In this document: positions 19,331 through 28,145 of the stretch, one piece after another
Layout: each line of letters begins with the position of its first letter
How positions within the stretch are numbered: position 1 is the stretch's first letter
Source of the DNA: Ostreococcus mediterraneus
Lineage: Eukaryota > Chlorophyta > Mamiellophyceae > Mamiellales > Bathycoccaceae
Assembly: GCA_012295225.1 (NCBI GenBank)
Contig: WMKK01000012.1
Span: 310,001 to 374,000, forward strand
DNA length: 64,000 nt
Reading direction: 5' to 3'
Translations under genes and position numbers: made by a program
Notes under the pieces: model-generated
What the model saw: the letters and a program-made list of their open reading frames with translations, nothing else
What the model was told of the DNA's origin: nothing
Databases searched by the model: none

Positions 19331-22300
19331 ATGCGACGCACACGAGATGGCGGGAGGTCATGGTATATGATGCCGTTGTTTGTCGCGCTCGGGCTCGCGC
19401 TCGCGGCTGTCGAGGCGTCGCCCGCCGACGATTCTCGCGCCCAGTGTCCAAATGCACTCGCGTCACACGACCCACCGTGCGCGCACGGTACGATGCCCGC
19501 GTCGGCGTCGAGCCCGCACCCCGAAAACTGCGCGTCGTGTGCGGTGGACGGCGATCGCGAGCGCGGATGTCCAAGCGGATGGCGCGGCGCGGCGTGCGAC
19601 GTGTGCTCTTCACGCGACGCGTGCGACAAGCGGGACATAGGTGGCGTCACACGCGACGCGAGCGCGTGTACGAGTAAATGCTGGATGCCGAGCGAGGAAG
19701 AGCTCCGTCCGATTGGCGTGGCGCGCGCTGGTGGCGAGGGAGAGATGGTGCCGGGGAAGCTTTTTAGTTGCGCGTGCGGCGGGGACGCGAAGACGGATAC
19801 GTATTGCGGCTATCAAGCGAATACGACGATTTCTATGCGCGTCGTGAGCGATGGGGTGTTTTCGAATGGCAAAGCTCGGTATGAAATTCGCGCTCGAGAA
19901 TACGGTGGGATGCCGCGGCAAGATCAGGCGTTGGATGTTCCAGATAAATACAAGTACGCTGCGGCGGCGGTTTGGGATGGGAATTTTACATCGTGCTCGC
20001 TCACGGTGACATCGTGTTTAGATCCATTAGCCGCGACGGAGACGTGCGCGGTGTACGAATGCGATGGTGGAGCGGTGGCGTGTCCACCGAGTGATGTTGA
20101 GCCGTGTCCAGGGCGGAATTTGTTTGGGTGCGGGCACATACCGGGCGCCGATTATTCAGAAAAGTATTGGCAACATCCTTGCAATCCCCTCGTGACCCCT
20201 GGGAACAGAGGCATGAAGTTTTGGTGTAACGTGAACGGTACGCGCGATGACGGGTCGAACGTTTGTTATTGGACGCAAAGTGGCGTAATTCCAACGCTCG
20301 CGTTGACGTGTCATACCGGCAGCTGCGTGTACGAGATGGTTGACGACGGTTCAGGAACTTCATGCCCGGTCCACGTCGACCCACCGGTGTACTGGACAGG
20401 AGACACCATCACGCGCGCAGTGATGACATTGATAGTTATAGTTCTCGTCGCGGCGGCGTGGGCCTATATCCGCATTGAAGCCGACATGCGTTATTTTGAC
20501 GACGACGAGCCACTTGTCGAGGACGAAGACGACGTTGCCGGTAACGCTTTGGATGCCGTGCGTCGATTTGAAGCCACGATGCAGCCACGCGACGGACCGT
20601 CAACGATACTAACCTGGAGAAATGTGAGTGTTGACGTCCGCACGAAAAGAATGCGCAAACGTATTTTACACGACGTGTCTGGTATGGGTGGCAAAGTCGA
20701 CGCGGCTCTCGGAGGTATGTGCGCCATCATGGGGCCTTCTGGTGCGGGGAAAACTACACTTTTGGATCGACTCTCTGGACGACTGTCATCCAAAGTTCAT
20801 ACAACACACGGAAATGTCTATATCAATGGTAAACTCGCTTCATGCGAAGACGTGCGGTCAATCAGTGGCTATGTCATCGCTGAGGATGTCTTACCTGGCA
20901 CAGCCACGGTGTACGAACACTTGCTGTTCCACGCTAAACTGCGCTTACCAGCGAGTACGAGTTCGAAAACCATTCGTAAGCGCGTGTGCGCCACGATGCA
21001 AATTCTTGGTATCGAGAAGCTCGCCGACTCGTTCATCGGTGACCAGTTCCAACGCGGTTTGTCTGGCGGCGAGAAACGCCGCGTGAGCATCGCTACTGAG
21101 CTCTTGATGAGCCCTGGCATCATGTTTTTGGATGAGCCGACGACTGGTTTAGATAGCACGAACGCAGCGAAGGTTGTCGACATATTATCCAGCTTGGGCA
21201 CGATGGGCACGACAGTGCTGCTGAGTATTCACCAGCCTCGTCCCGACATTTTCCGTCTTTTGGACCGCGTACTGGTGTTGAGCGGCGAGGGAAGCGTGGT
21301 GTATTCGGGCCCTTCAGCGCTCGCATCGGCGCACTTCGCGTCGATGCCGTTTGTGACGCTTCCTTTGGCGGACTTGCACATTGCGGACTACATGCTTGAC
21401 GTGGTATTGAAGAGTTCTCGCTCAGATGTGCGCGACATGGTTCGCGCCTTCGCAGAAAGCGAAATCGAGTCGATGAATAAAGCATCACACGCAGATATCT
21501 GTGGACAGCGAGGGAGCGTTTCGCCCCGACTGATTTCAATTGATGGTGAAGAGGTCGAGGCTGAGCGCGTCAAGCGCGCCGCGTCTTTTGGCACGCAAGT
21601 CAAACTTTTGTGCGGCAGACTACTGCGCCAAATGTACCGACACCCGTTTCTCATTTACGTGCATTTCATATCTTCTTTCATAGTCGCCTTGGGCGTTGGG
21701 GGTATCTTCTGGCACAGCGGCTCAAATCAGGGTGGCATTCAAAATCGCATGGGTAGTTTGTTCTTCATTTTACTCTTCCTGACGTTGATGTCGTTGTCGT
21801 CGTTGCCAGTCTGGAAGGAGGATCGCCTGCTGTTTAAGACGGAGCGCGCAAGTCGAGTGTATGGGGCAGATGCATATTTCACGAGTATGCTTCTGTTTGA
21901 TTTACTCCCGATGCGCGTGCTCCCTCCATTTTTCTTTGGATTCTTTTCCTACGGAATGATTGGTTTGAACGAGGGTGGCGAGTGGAACCTTTTGACGTTT
22001 GTCTTTGTGTTAATTCTGACAAACATAGTCGCCACGTGCTTGTGCATGGCTGTCGGCGCGGCAAACAGAAATGTATCCGCCGCTAACATGGTAGCTTCTT
22101 TGTTCTTCTTGGTGTCAATCTTATTCGGGGGATTCTTAGTGAATAAAGATCACATTCCATGGTATGCGCGTTGGGTTGCGTATTTGAGTTTTATGAGTCA
22201 CGGCTATGAGGCGCTCGTCGTGAATGAGTTCGTTTCAAATCCACTGACATTCACATTGACCGAAAGTTGGAGCAATTCAACTACAGGCGGTGGTCAAAAG

Positions 22301-24574
22301 CTGCCGAATCAAGTGCCAGTTCCAGGTGAAAAGGTGTTATTCACGTTTGGCTTTCACCCTTACTTAGCTCCATGGGATGTTGGATTCTTAATTGCGCAAG
22401 GCTTTCTGTTTGCATTCGGGTGCTACGTCTTCTTAAAAGCATCTTCGGGTGATGCTGAGTTGTTCGACGGAGACTACGAAGAGGGGTCGCACGGCACTGA
22501 TGAACGAGTCGTGGAAGTCGATGATTTTGCAGACGCTAGCGATCGATTTTTGCACCGCTCTTCGGCAAGCATGACGTCTGACGTTGTCGAATCGAATGGA
22601 ATGTTTGCGAGCGCACACGAAAGTGACGTCGCGTTTCTTGAACAATCTCTCCTCAATGTCGAAGGTGCCGATGACGAAGTCGAAGACCCTTGTATTTTAA
22701 CCTGGGTCGACGTCGTGTGTACTTTGAGAAGCGGTCGACGCGTGTTGAACAACGTGTCCGGAATCGCGGGTCCAGTAAACGCCATCGGTGTCCCGAGTGA
22801 CGTTGAGCTCACGAGCGCGGAACATGCTGCTGATTTGTTCGCTATTCTTGGGCCATCTGGTGCGGGAAAGACGACGCTCTTAGATATACTTGCCGGTCGC
22901 GCGACGAGAACGCACTCAATCCGTGGTGATATCCGCGTAAATGGCCAGCCGATTGTGTCTTCGCAGATACGGCGCTTGAGTGGCTATGTGACACAAGATG
23001 ACGTGTTGCCCGGTACTGCCACTGTACACGAACACTTGCTATTCCACGCTAAACTACGTTTGCCGAGCGGAACGTCTTCAGAGGCCATTCGTAAGCGCGT
23101 GTGCGCCACGATGCAAATTCTTGGTATCGAGAAGCTCGCCGACTCGTTCATCGGTGACCAGTTCCAACGCGGTTTGTCTGGCGGCGAGAAACGCCGCGTG
23201 AGCATCGCTACCGAGCTCTTGATGAGCCCTGGCATCATGTTTTTGGATGAGCCGACGACTGGTTTAGATAGCACGAACGCAGCGAAGGTTGTCGACATAT
23301 TATCCAGCTTGGGCACGATGGGCACGACAGTGCTGCTGAGTATTCACCAGCCTCGTCCCGACATTTTCCGTCTTTTGGACCGCGTACTGGTGTTGAGCGG
23401 CGAGGGAAGCGTGGTGTATTCGGGCCCTTCAGCGCTCGCATCGGCACACTTCGCGTCGATGCCGTTTGTGACGCTTCCTTTGGCGGACTTGCACATTGCG
23501 GACTACATGCTTGACGTGGTATTGAAGAGTTCTCGCTCAGATGTGCGCGACATGGTTCGCGCCTTCGCAGAAAGCGAAATTGCAGAAAACGCATTGCTTA
23601 TTGCGGACACTTTGGCGATTCAGTACGAAGACTCTGATCAACCTCCGATCATTGTTCCAAAGTACGTCAGTCCGTATGTCAAGCAAGTTCGATTGTTGTG
23701 GCAAAGATTGGCGCAAGTCACGTTTCGACATCCGTTTCTTTTGATGCTCCATTTTTTATCCACGGCGTGCGCGTCGGTTGCATTAGGGCTCATATTTTGG
23801 AACAGTCGACGGGACACGAGCGGTATTCAAAATCGCATGGGCGTGTTATTCTTCATCATCTTGTACTTGACGTTGATGTCGCTCTCGTCCTTACCGATTT
23901 GGAAAGAGGACCAGATTTTGTTTCGTCGTGAACGCGCGAGCGGGGTGTACGGAACGAACGCATACTTCACAGCGGTGGTGTTGTTCGATGTCATCATTTT
24001 GCGGGTGATTCCGCCTATCTTCTTTGCCGTCGTTACGTACTGGATGGTTGGACTGCACGCAAATATATTCAACGCCGTGTTTTGCGCTGTGATTTTAATC
24101 ATGACTAATGTCGCCGCGTCAGCGCTGTGTATGTGTGTGGGCATTATCAGTCCGAGTAACGCGTCGGCAAATGTGATCGGATTGCTCGTTCTTTTGGTGT
24201 CTATCTTGTGTGGGGGCTTCTTGTTGAACAAGCAGGATCCGCATTCGGGTGGTTCAGTCGCCGTTACGTGGCTTGAGAATTTATCGTTTGTGAACTATGC
24301 ATTCGAGGCATTACTGATAAACGAGTTTCTCGACGCGGGTACGTTCTACTTCACGCCCAAGCTTGTTGATTCCAAACCCAGTGACGCACCAACCGATGGA
24401 AGTGATCCAATTAAAGTCCCCGTAAGTGGGAAAGAGGTGCTCGATTTTTTCAGCTTTGGTGACACACGCGACGTGATGATGTACGACGCCACGGCGTTAC
24501 TTACCATCGTGTGCACCTACCTCGTTTTCGCGTTTGTTCTGCTCAAGCTGAGCCAACGCGAGGCCATGTATTAG
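19331..24574 (+). CDS. Full-size ABCG (WHITE/PDR-type) transporter with Cys-rich ectodomain
   Basis: 1747 residues. A signal peptide (MMPLFVALGLALAAVEA, from about residue 13) leads a Cys-rich extracellular domain of ~320 residues with an EGF/laminin-like start. A membrane span follows at ~357-380. Then NBD1 (Walker A GPSGAGKTT ~467, signature LSGGEKRRVS ~576, FLDEPTTGLDS), TMD1, NBD2 (Walker A ~1173, signature ~1281) and TMD2. The ectodomain-plus-TM front resembles plant ABCG24/28 half-transporters, but here two NBD-TMD units are joined in one chain. Both NBDs keep intact ATPase motifs. A 496-bp tract is almost identical between the units. The ATG at 19331 directly follows a GTG. Substrate unknown; lipid or hydrophobic export is the usual role of the family. 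Confidence 0.9.
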   Translation: MRRTRDGGRSWYMMPLFVALGLALAAVEASPADDSRAQCPNALASHDPPCAHGTMPASASSPHPENCASCAVDGDRERGCPSGWRGAACDVCSSRDACDKRDIGGVTRDASACTSKCWMPSEEELRPIGVARAGGEGEMVPGKLFSCACGGDAKTDTYCGYQANTTISMRVVSDGVFSNGKARYEIRAREYGGMPRQDQALDVPDKYKYAAAAVWDGNFTSCSLTVTSCLDPLAATETCAVYECDGGAVACPPSDVEPCPGRNLFGCGHIPGADYSEKYWQHPCNPLVTPGNRGMKFWCNVNGTRDDGSNVCYWTQSGVIPTLALTCHTGSCVYEMVDDGSGTSCPVHVDPPVYWTGDTITRAVMTLIVIVLVAAAWAYIRIEADMRYFDDDEPLVEDEDDVAGNALDAVRRFEATMQPRDGPSTILTWRNVSVDVRTKRMRKRILHDVSGMGGKVDAALGGMCAIMGPSGAGKTTLLDRLSGRLSSKVHTTHGNVYINGKLASCEDVRSISGYVIAEDVLPGTATVYEHLLFHAKLRLPASTSSKTIRKRVCATMQILGIEKLADSFIGDQFQRGLSGGEKRRVSIATELLMSPGIMFLDEPTTGLDSTNAAKVVDILSSLGTMGTTVLLSIHQPRPDIFRLLDRVLVLSGEGSVVYSGPSALASAHFASMPFVTLPLADLHIADYMLDVVLKSSRSDVRDMVRAFAESEIESMNKASHADICGQRGSVSPRLISIDGEEVEAERVKRAASFGTQVKLLCGRLLRQMYRHPFLIYVHFISSFIVALGVGGIFWHSGSNQGGIQNRMGSLFFILLFLTLMSLSSLPVWKEDRLLFKTERASRVYGADAYFTSMLLFDLLPMRVLPPFFFGFFSYGMIGLNEGGEWNLLTFVFVLILTNIVATCLCMAVGAANRNVSAANMVASLFFLVSILFGGFLVNKDHIPWYARWVAYLSFMSHGYEALVVNEFVSNPLTFTLTESWSNSTTGGGQKLPNQVPVPGEKVLFTFGFHPYLAPWDVGFLIAQGFLFAFGCYVFLKASSGDAELFDGDYEEGSHGTDERVVEVDDFADASDRFLHRSSASMTSDVVESNGMFASAHESDVAFLEQSLLNVEGADDEVEDPCILTWVDVVCTLRSGRRVLNNVSGIAGPVNAIGVPSDVELTSAEHAADLFAILGPSGAGKTTLLDILAGRATRTHSIRGDIRVNGQPIVSSQIRRLSGYVTQDDVLPGTATVHEHLLFHAKLRLPSGTSSEAIRKRVCATMQILGIEKLADSFIGDQFQRGLSGGEKRRVSIATELLMSPGIMFLDEPTTGLDSTNAAKVVDILSSLGTMGTTVLLSIHQPRPDIFRLLDRVLVLSGEGSVVYSGPSALASAHFASMPFVTLPLADLHIADYMLDVVLKSSRSDVRDMVRAFAESEIAENALLIADTLAIQYEDSDQPPIIVPKYVSPYVKQVRLLWQRLAQVTFRHPFLLMLHFLSTACASVALGLIFWNSRRDTSGIQNRMGVLFFIILYLTLMSLSSLPIWKEDQILFRRERASGVYGTNAYFTAVVLFDVIILRVIPPIFFAVVTYWMVGLHANIFNAVFCAVILIMTNVAASALCMCVGIISPSNASANVIGLLVLLVSILCGGFLLNKQDPHSGGSVAVTWLENLSFVNYAFEALLINEFLDAGTFYFTPKLVDSKPSDAPTDGSDPIKVPVSGKEVLDFFSFGDTRDVMMYDATALLTIVCTYLVFAFVLLKLSQREAMY
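20970..21465 (+). repeat. Internal direct repeat, copy 1 (NBD1 of ABCG gene)
   Basis: 496 bp covering the C-terminal half of NBD1 (signature motif, Walker B, H-loop and beyond; residues ~546-711). Compared base by base with copy 2 I count two differences, both silent (21097 T/C, 21331 G/A). Confidence 0.95.
23085..23580 (+). repeat. Internal direct repeat, copy 2 (NBD2 of ABCG gene)
   Basis: Second copy, offset exactly 2115 bp from copy 1 (residues ~1251-1416). Sequence on both sides of the tract is clearly diverged between the two units, so the edges are sharp. Confidence 0.95.
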
Positions 24575-24770
24575 TGAAATTAGTAGCGATTCTTAGTTTG
24601 TGTGTCAAAGCGGCACGCATTGTTGAATAAAAACTCGACCGATACGCGGCACATTCATGTACATGAGCAGTCTGTTTGAAATTACAACAACAGTATTAAA
24701 AAGCAGTATGCAGCTACACGCGCGCGTATTGTGTTTTCGTAATAATGTTTAAATCCATGGATCCTGATCG

Positions 24771-26150
24771 TCATTCGTCGTCATCTTCCGCTTGCGACGC
24801 ATCTCGTTCCGAAGCAAACGTTCCGTCGACAAAGGACATCGTGCGCAACGGCACGAGTTCCTTTACCACAAGAAGACTCTCGCTGTCGTTACTCCAGCTG
24901 CGAGTATCGATCTTCCACCCATCTTCTTCCATGTGAGCCAATGCTGCGGTCGCGTCTTGGCTCACTTGTAACGTGTCTTGCCACGTGCGACATCCGGTAA
25001 AGTCGAGCAATTCGAGCGGATCGACCTCTTCGTGTAAAGAATTGACATTCAATCCGTATTTGAGCATTTGCTCGATAGACATCAACTTGACTTGGAACTC
25101 GCCAAACGGTTTTAACGACATCGGTCGACCGAGATCGTCTTCGAGCCAACGCCAGTTACCTTCGATGTCTTGCGCCAAATGCAAGCCTTCAGACACATCG
25201 TGCGTGGCGCCAAACCTAGTCAACTCCATCTCAATCACCGTGTACTCTTCGTCGTTTTCGTCTTCATCCTCCTCGTCGTCGTCATACGACGAACTCTTAT
25301 CGATGACCCGCCCTCGATAATCACCGTCCTCCTCCTCCTCCTCCTCCTCCTCATCTGGGTCAATGCCTAGGAACGCCAACGCCTGCTCGTATCCGGGAGC
25401 GTCCGCCGCCAAATGATAGACGTTGACGTACTGTCCCAATAAATCTGACACCGTATTCGGCACTTGACTCGAGCATAACTCCTTAAATGCTTCCACCGCG
25501 TTGACGTATTCGACGATCTTCACCATCTTCTCATCCTCAGTCGAAGGCGTCTCGAGCTCCCACTCTTTTTCTTCGATTATCAACTCCATGCGCTTCTTTT
25601 TCAACGCAAAACTCTCCTCGCGCGCGTCCATAACGACGGATTCAATCAAATCCATATCATCGCCAACCGGACCCGGCGTGTTTTTGTCTTCTTCAGCAAC
25701 ACCCGCATCGGTGTCCTCACCATCCGTCGTCGTTGGCTCGCGTTCAGCGGTGATCGTCCGCTTCCCGCGCGCTCCATTTGACGACGACGTCGTAGACTTT
25801 TTCGAAGACGCCCCTCCCGCCGCCGCCGCAGACGACCTCTCCCCCCGTCGCCCGCGCCTCGACGACCCATCCCCTTGCCACGCATCCTCGTCACCATCAA
25901 ACTCAAAACCATCCGCACCACCGACACCGTCGTCCTCAAACTCATCCGACCGTCGGTCGCCCGAGCGCCCCCGTGCGCGCGCGCGCGTCGCCTCGCGCCC
26001 CGCCTCGCGCCCGCGCCACGACCCCGAACCCGCGCGAGCGCCCGCCACCGCCCGCGACACCCCCGCGCGACACCCTCGCGCGCTCGCGCGCACCTTCAAC
26101 GCCCGCGCACCCCCTGGCGCACTCGAAACGACGCGCGACAGCATCATCAT
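24771..26150 (-). CDS. Acidic protein of unknown function, probably organelle-targeted
   Basis: 459 residues from the ATG at 26150; the longer frame begins with GTG, and two more Met codons follow directly. The first ~70 residues are Arg/Ala/Ser-rich with almost no acid, like a plastid or mitochondrial transit peptide. A charged low-complexity linker with Asp/Glu and Ser/Thr runs follows. Residues ~165-459 look folded: a helical segment (ALKKKRMELIIEEKEWE), an acidic spacer of eight Glu, then a mixed region with MELTRFGATHDVSEGLHL and FGEFQVKLMSIEQMLKYGL. No membrane span or recognised catalytic motif. I do not recognise the family. Confidence 0.8.
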   Translation of the reverse strand: MMMLSRVVSSAPGGARALKVRASARGCRAGVSRAVAGARAGSGSWRGREAGREATRARARGRSGDRRSDEFEDDGVGGADGFEFDGDEDAWQGDGSSRRGRRGERSSAAAAGGASSKKSTTSSSNGARGKRTITAEREPTTTDGEDTDAGVAEEDKNTPGPVGDDMDLIESVVMDAREESFALKKKRMELIIEEKEWELETPSTEDEKMVKIVEYVNAVEAFKELCSSQVPNTVSDLLGQYVNVYHLAADAPGYEQALAFLGIDPDEEEEEEEEDGDYRGRVIDKSSSYDDDEEDEDENDEEYTVIEMELTRFGATHDVSEGLHLAQDIEGNWRWLEDDLGRPMSLKPFGEFQVKLMSIEQMLKYGLNVNSLHEEVDPLELLDFTGCRTWQDTLQVSQDATAALAHMEEDGWKIDTRSWSNDSESLLVVKELVPLRTMSFVDGTFASERDASQAEDDDE

Positions 26151-26844
26151 CCGAGCTGTCCCAACGTTCGAACGCCCACCTTCCACGCGCCGTGCCCGCC
26201 CGCGCGACGCCTCGTGTGCCCCTCGCGCGCTTCAACTGCGCGAAGAAAAAAATCTCCAACCACCAGCGCGCGTGTGACGCCCGAGACGACCGTCGACGCG
26301 CGAGCGACGCGTCGCTGAATGCGGATATTCCGCCCGCGCGCGACGCTATCCGAGATCACACTCGCGGGTGTTTTGCGCGACTGTTCGAATCTCGAATGCG
26401 CGCGCGGTCGACGGTCGCTGACGGCGCGAGGCGCGCCCGGCGACGGCGCGCATGGATGCGGTAAATATCAATACATTGTTTCGTGCGCATCGGCGCGTCG
26501 TCGCGTCGTCGCGCGCGCGGCGAGACGCGTGCGCACGCGCGCGTGGGTGACCCGTAAGCGCGGTCAAAACGTCGTTTGGCGGCAAAAAAATCTGCAGATT
26601 TTTGTGTCGCACGAAAAAGATTTTTCTGAAGGCTCTAGTGCGACTGGACCCCAGCGCGTCCTAAGGCGCCGTGAAAGGGAGAATATCGAAACGCGCACCG
26701 AGCGAGTGATGCGAATGGCATTCGATGATGTGATGGATGGCGCGGGTACACCCGTGCAGGCGATGACGGTGGGGAAATATTGATGTTTGCTTTGCTAGCT
26801 CTCTATGGGTGCGTATTGACAATGCGAGCGCGCGACGCGCTTTT
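26151..26844. other. Long gene-free gap with E2F-like site and 18-bp palindrome
   Basis: 694 bp between two minus-strand genes, long for this window. It holds TTTGGCGGCAAA (26575-26586), which reads as an E2F-like core on both strands, directly abutting the perfect palindrome AAAAATCTGCAGATTTTT (26586-26603). A small hairpin CGGGTACACCCG lies near 26740. Open frames crossing the region look like composition artefacts. No tRNA or snRNA recognised. Confidence 0.5.
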
Positions 26845-27633
26845 CTATTCATCCATGGCGCGAATGCACGCGTCGTAGGCGCTTGCAGCCTTGTCAAAGG
26901 CACCCAAGTCGGTGTAGACGTCACCGAGTAAGCCATAGGCGGCACTGTCGCCGAGCGCGCCGAAATCGGGGGCGCGGATGCTGACGTCGACGGCGCGCTC
27001 GAGCGCGTCGGCGGCGAGTTGGAATTGTCTCTGCGCCGCCAGAGACATCCCTAAGCCTTTCAACGCGGAGTATTCTGTGGATAAGTCATTGGCGGTTCTA
27101 GCTAATTCAGAAGCGCGGGTAAATAATTCACGCGCGCGTTCGTTATGGTCAGAGGCGAGCGCGCGCTTGGCGTCGGCGAGCGTCGCGAGCGCCGTCGGAT
27201 CCGCGTCGTCCACGCTGTCCGCAACCGCCGCCGCATTAGAGGCATCTAATTTAGCCATAATGCTGCGCATCTGTGCGTTTAAACGTGCGATTTCTTCGCG
27301 GCGTTTGCGGCTCAAGATGCCATTCACCGTGGCCCCGATGAGCGCCACGCCTTCGAGCGCGGCGAACGCGGGCCAGTTCTGTCGACCAAACTCTTGAAAC
27401 TTATTCGGCGTCGGCGCCGCCTGTTGCTTCGCCGCGCTCACGACCGCGATCTCGTTTGCTCTGGTCGTCTTGGGCGCGAGCGCGAAGGCGTCGGCGTTTT
27501 GCGCGGCGGCGGCGACGACGACGACGCGCGCGGTGCCGCGTGCCGCGCGATCGGCGCGCGATGGTTTTCTGAGCTCTCGCGACGACGTGATGGGCGCGAA
27601 CGCCGCGAATGAGGCGAAGGATGACGCGGACAT
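26845..27633 (-). CDS. Plastid-type TPR protein with membrane segment
   Basis: 262 residues from the ATG at 27633. The N-terminus is an Ala/Ser/Arg-rich transit-like peptide (MSASSFASFAAFAPITSSREL). A hydrophobic helix follows near residues 96-112 (WPAFAALEGVALIGATVNGIL), then a short coiled coil (SRKRREEIARLNAQMRSIM). Three to four TPR-like helix pairs fill residues ~150-262 (SALKGLGMSLAAQRQFQLAA, YGLLGDVYTDLGAFDKAASA). The plan resembles plant chloroplast TPR proteins; the role is probably a thylakoid or envelope scaffold, but this is inference. The upstream spacer contains the snoRNA. Confidence 0.75.
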   Translation of the reverse strand: MSASSFASFAAFAPITSSRELRKPSRADRAARGTARVVVVAAAAQNADAFALAPKTTRANEIAVVSAAKQQAAPTPNKFQEFGRQNWPAFAALEGVALIGATVNGILSRKRREEIARLNAQMRSIMAKLDASNAAAVADSVDDADPTALATLADAKRALASDHNERARELFTRASELARTANDLSTEYSALKGLGMSLAAQRQFQLAADALERAVDVSIRAPDFGALGDSAAYGLLGDVYTDLGAFDKAASAYDACIRAMDE

Positions 27634-27950
27634 GGTCTGTTCTGTGTGCGCGTGCGTGCGGGCGCGTCGATACGGTTGGGTGTGCGCCAACGAGTGCGGC
27701 GGGCGAGTTGGATAACTGTTCGAGACGTGGTGCTGTACAGCGCGTGATGTTACAATGAGTGCTAAAGAAAGAATACAATGTATTGTGTCTAGTTGATATG
27801 ATACGTGTTGTTTGTACGATGTTTGTGTGTGTTTCGTAGGCGTGATTGTAATCGTGCGCGCGAACGCACCACCACCTGAGCTGAGCGTGAAAAACAAAAC
27901 GGCGCGTCAGTACGTAACCGGGACGAGTCGAAGACGCGAAACAATACAAA
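27634..27950. other. Upstream region of the TPR gene
   Basis: 317 bp between the TPR start and the snoRNA 3' end. On the minus strand it is relatively A/T- and CA-rich (ACACACAAACATCG-like stretches), typical of a promoter or 5' UTR in this window. I see no other feature. Confidence 0.4.
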
Positions 27951-28085
27951 GACGCGCGTCGTCGCTCAGATGCCTATACTCAGCATAGCGTAAGAGGGCC
28001 GGGCTCCATCGCCCCAAATCATTCTAGCCTCAGGTGGTAATTCCAGCTTTGTAAAGGAAGATCATCACCGCGAACGACGCGCGTC
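27951..28085 (-). ncRNA. C/D box snoRNA, snR77/SNORD65 family (18S U-methylation guide)
   Basis: On the minus strand: box C GTGATGA (28062-28068), box D' CTGA (28030-28033), a degenerate C' (ATGATTT just after) and box D CTGA (27966-27969). The ends form a long terminal stem: GACGCGCGTCGT plus CGC at the 5' side pairs with GCGACGACGCGCGTC at the 3' side (12 + 3 bp with one bulged T). The element before D' (AGCTGGAATTACC) is complementary over 13 nt to the universal 18S 530-loop GGUAAUUCCAGCU. The fifth nucleotide before D' pairs with the U of GGU, the site guided by yeast snR77 (Um578) and human SNORD65 (Um627). The guide before box D has no target I recognise. It lies 60 bp downstream of the DUS3 stop on the same strand. 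Confidence 0.8.
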
Positions 28086-28145
28086 GAATCAGATGCACCA
28101 CGTGCTCGTAATATTCTCTTCGCCAGACGTACCTCGGTGAGCGCT

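Noticed and set aside
26319-26783. 154-codon open frame on the plus strand in the 694-bp gap
   Set aside because: Arg/Ala-rich composition without domain features, and it opens on DNA just upstream of an opposite-strand gene; it looks like GC-driven chance.
26725-26800. C/D snoRNA candidate starting ATGATGT near 26725
   Set aside because: No box D within 120 nt and no closing stem.
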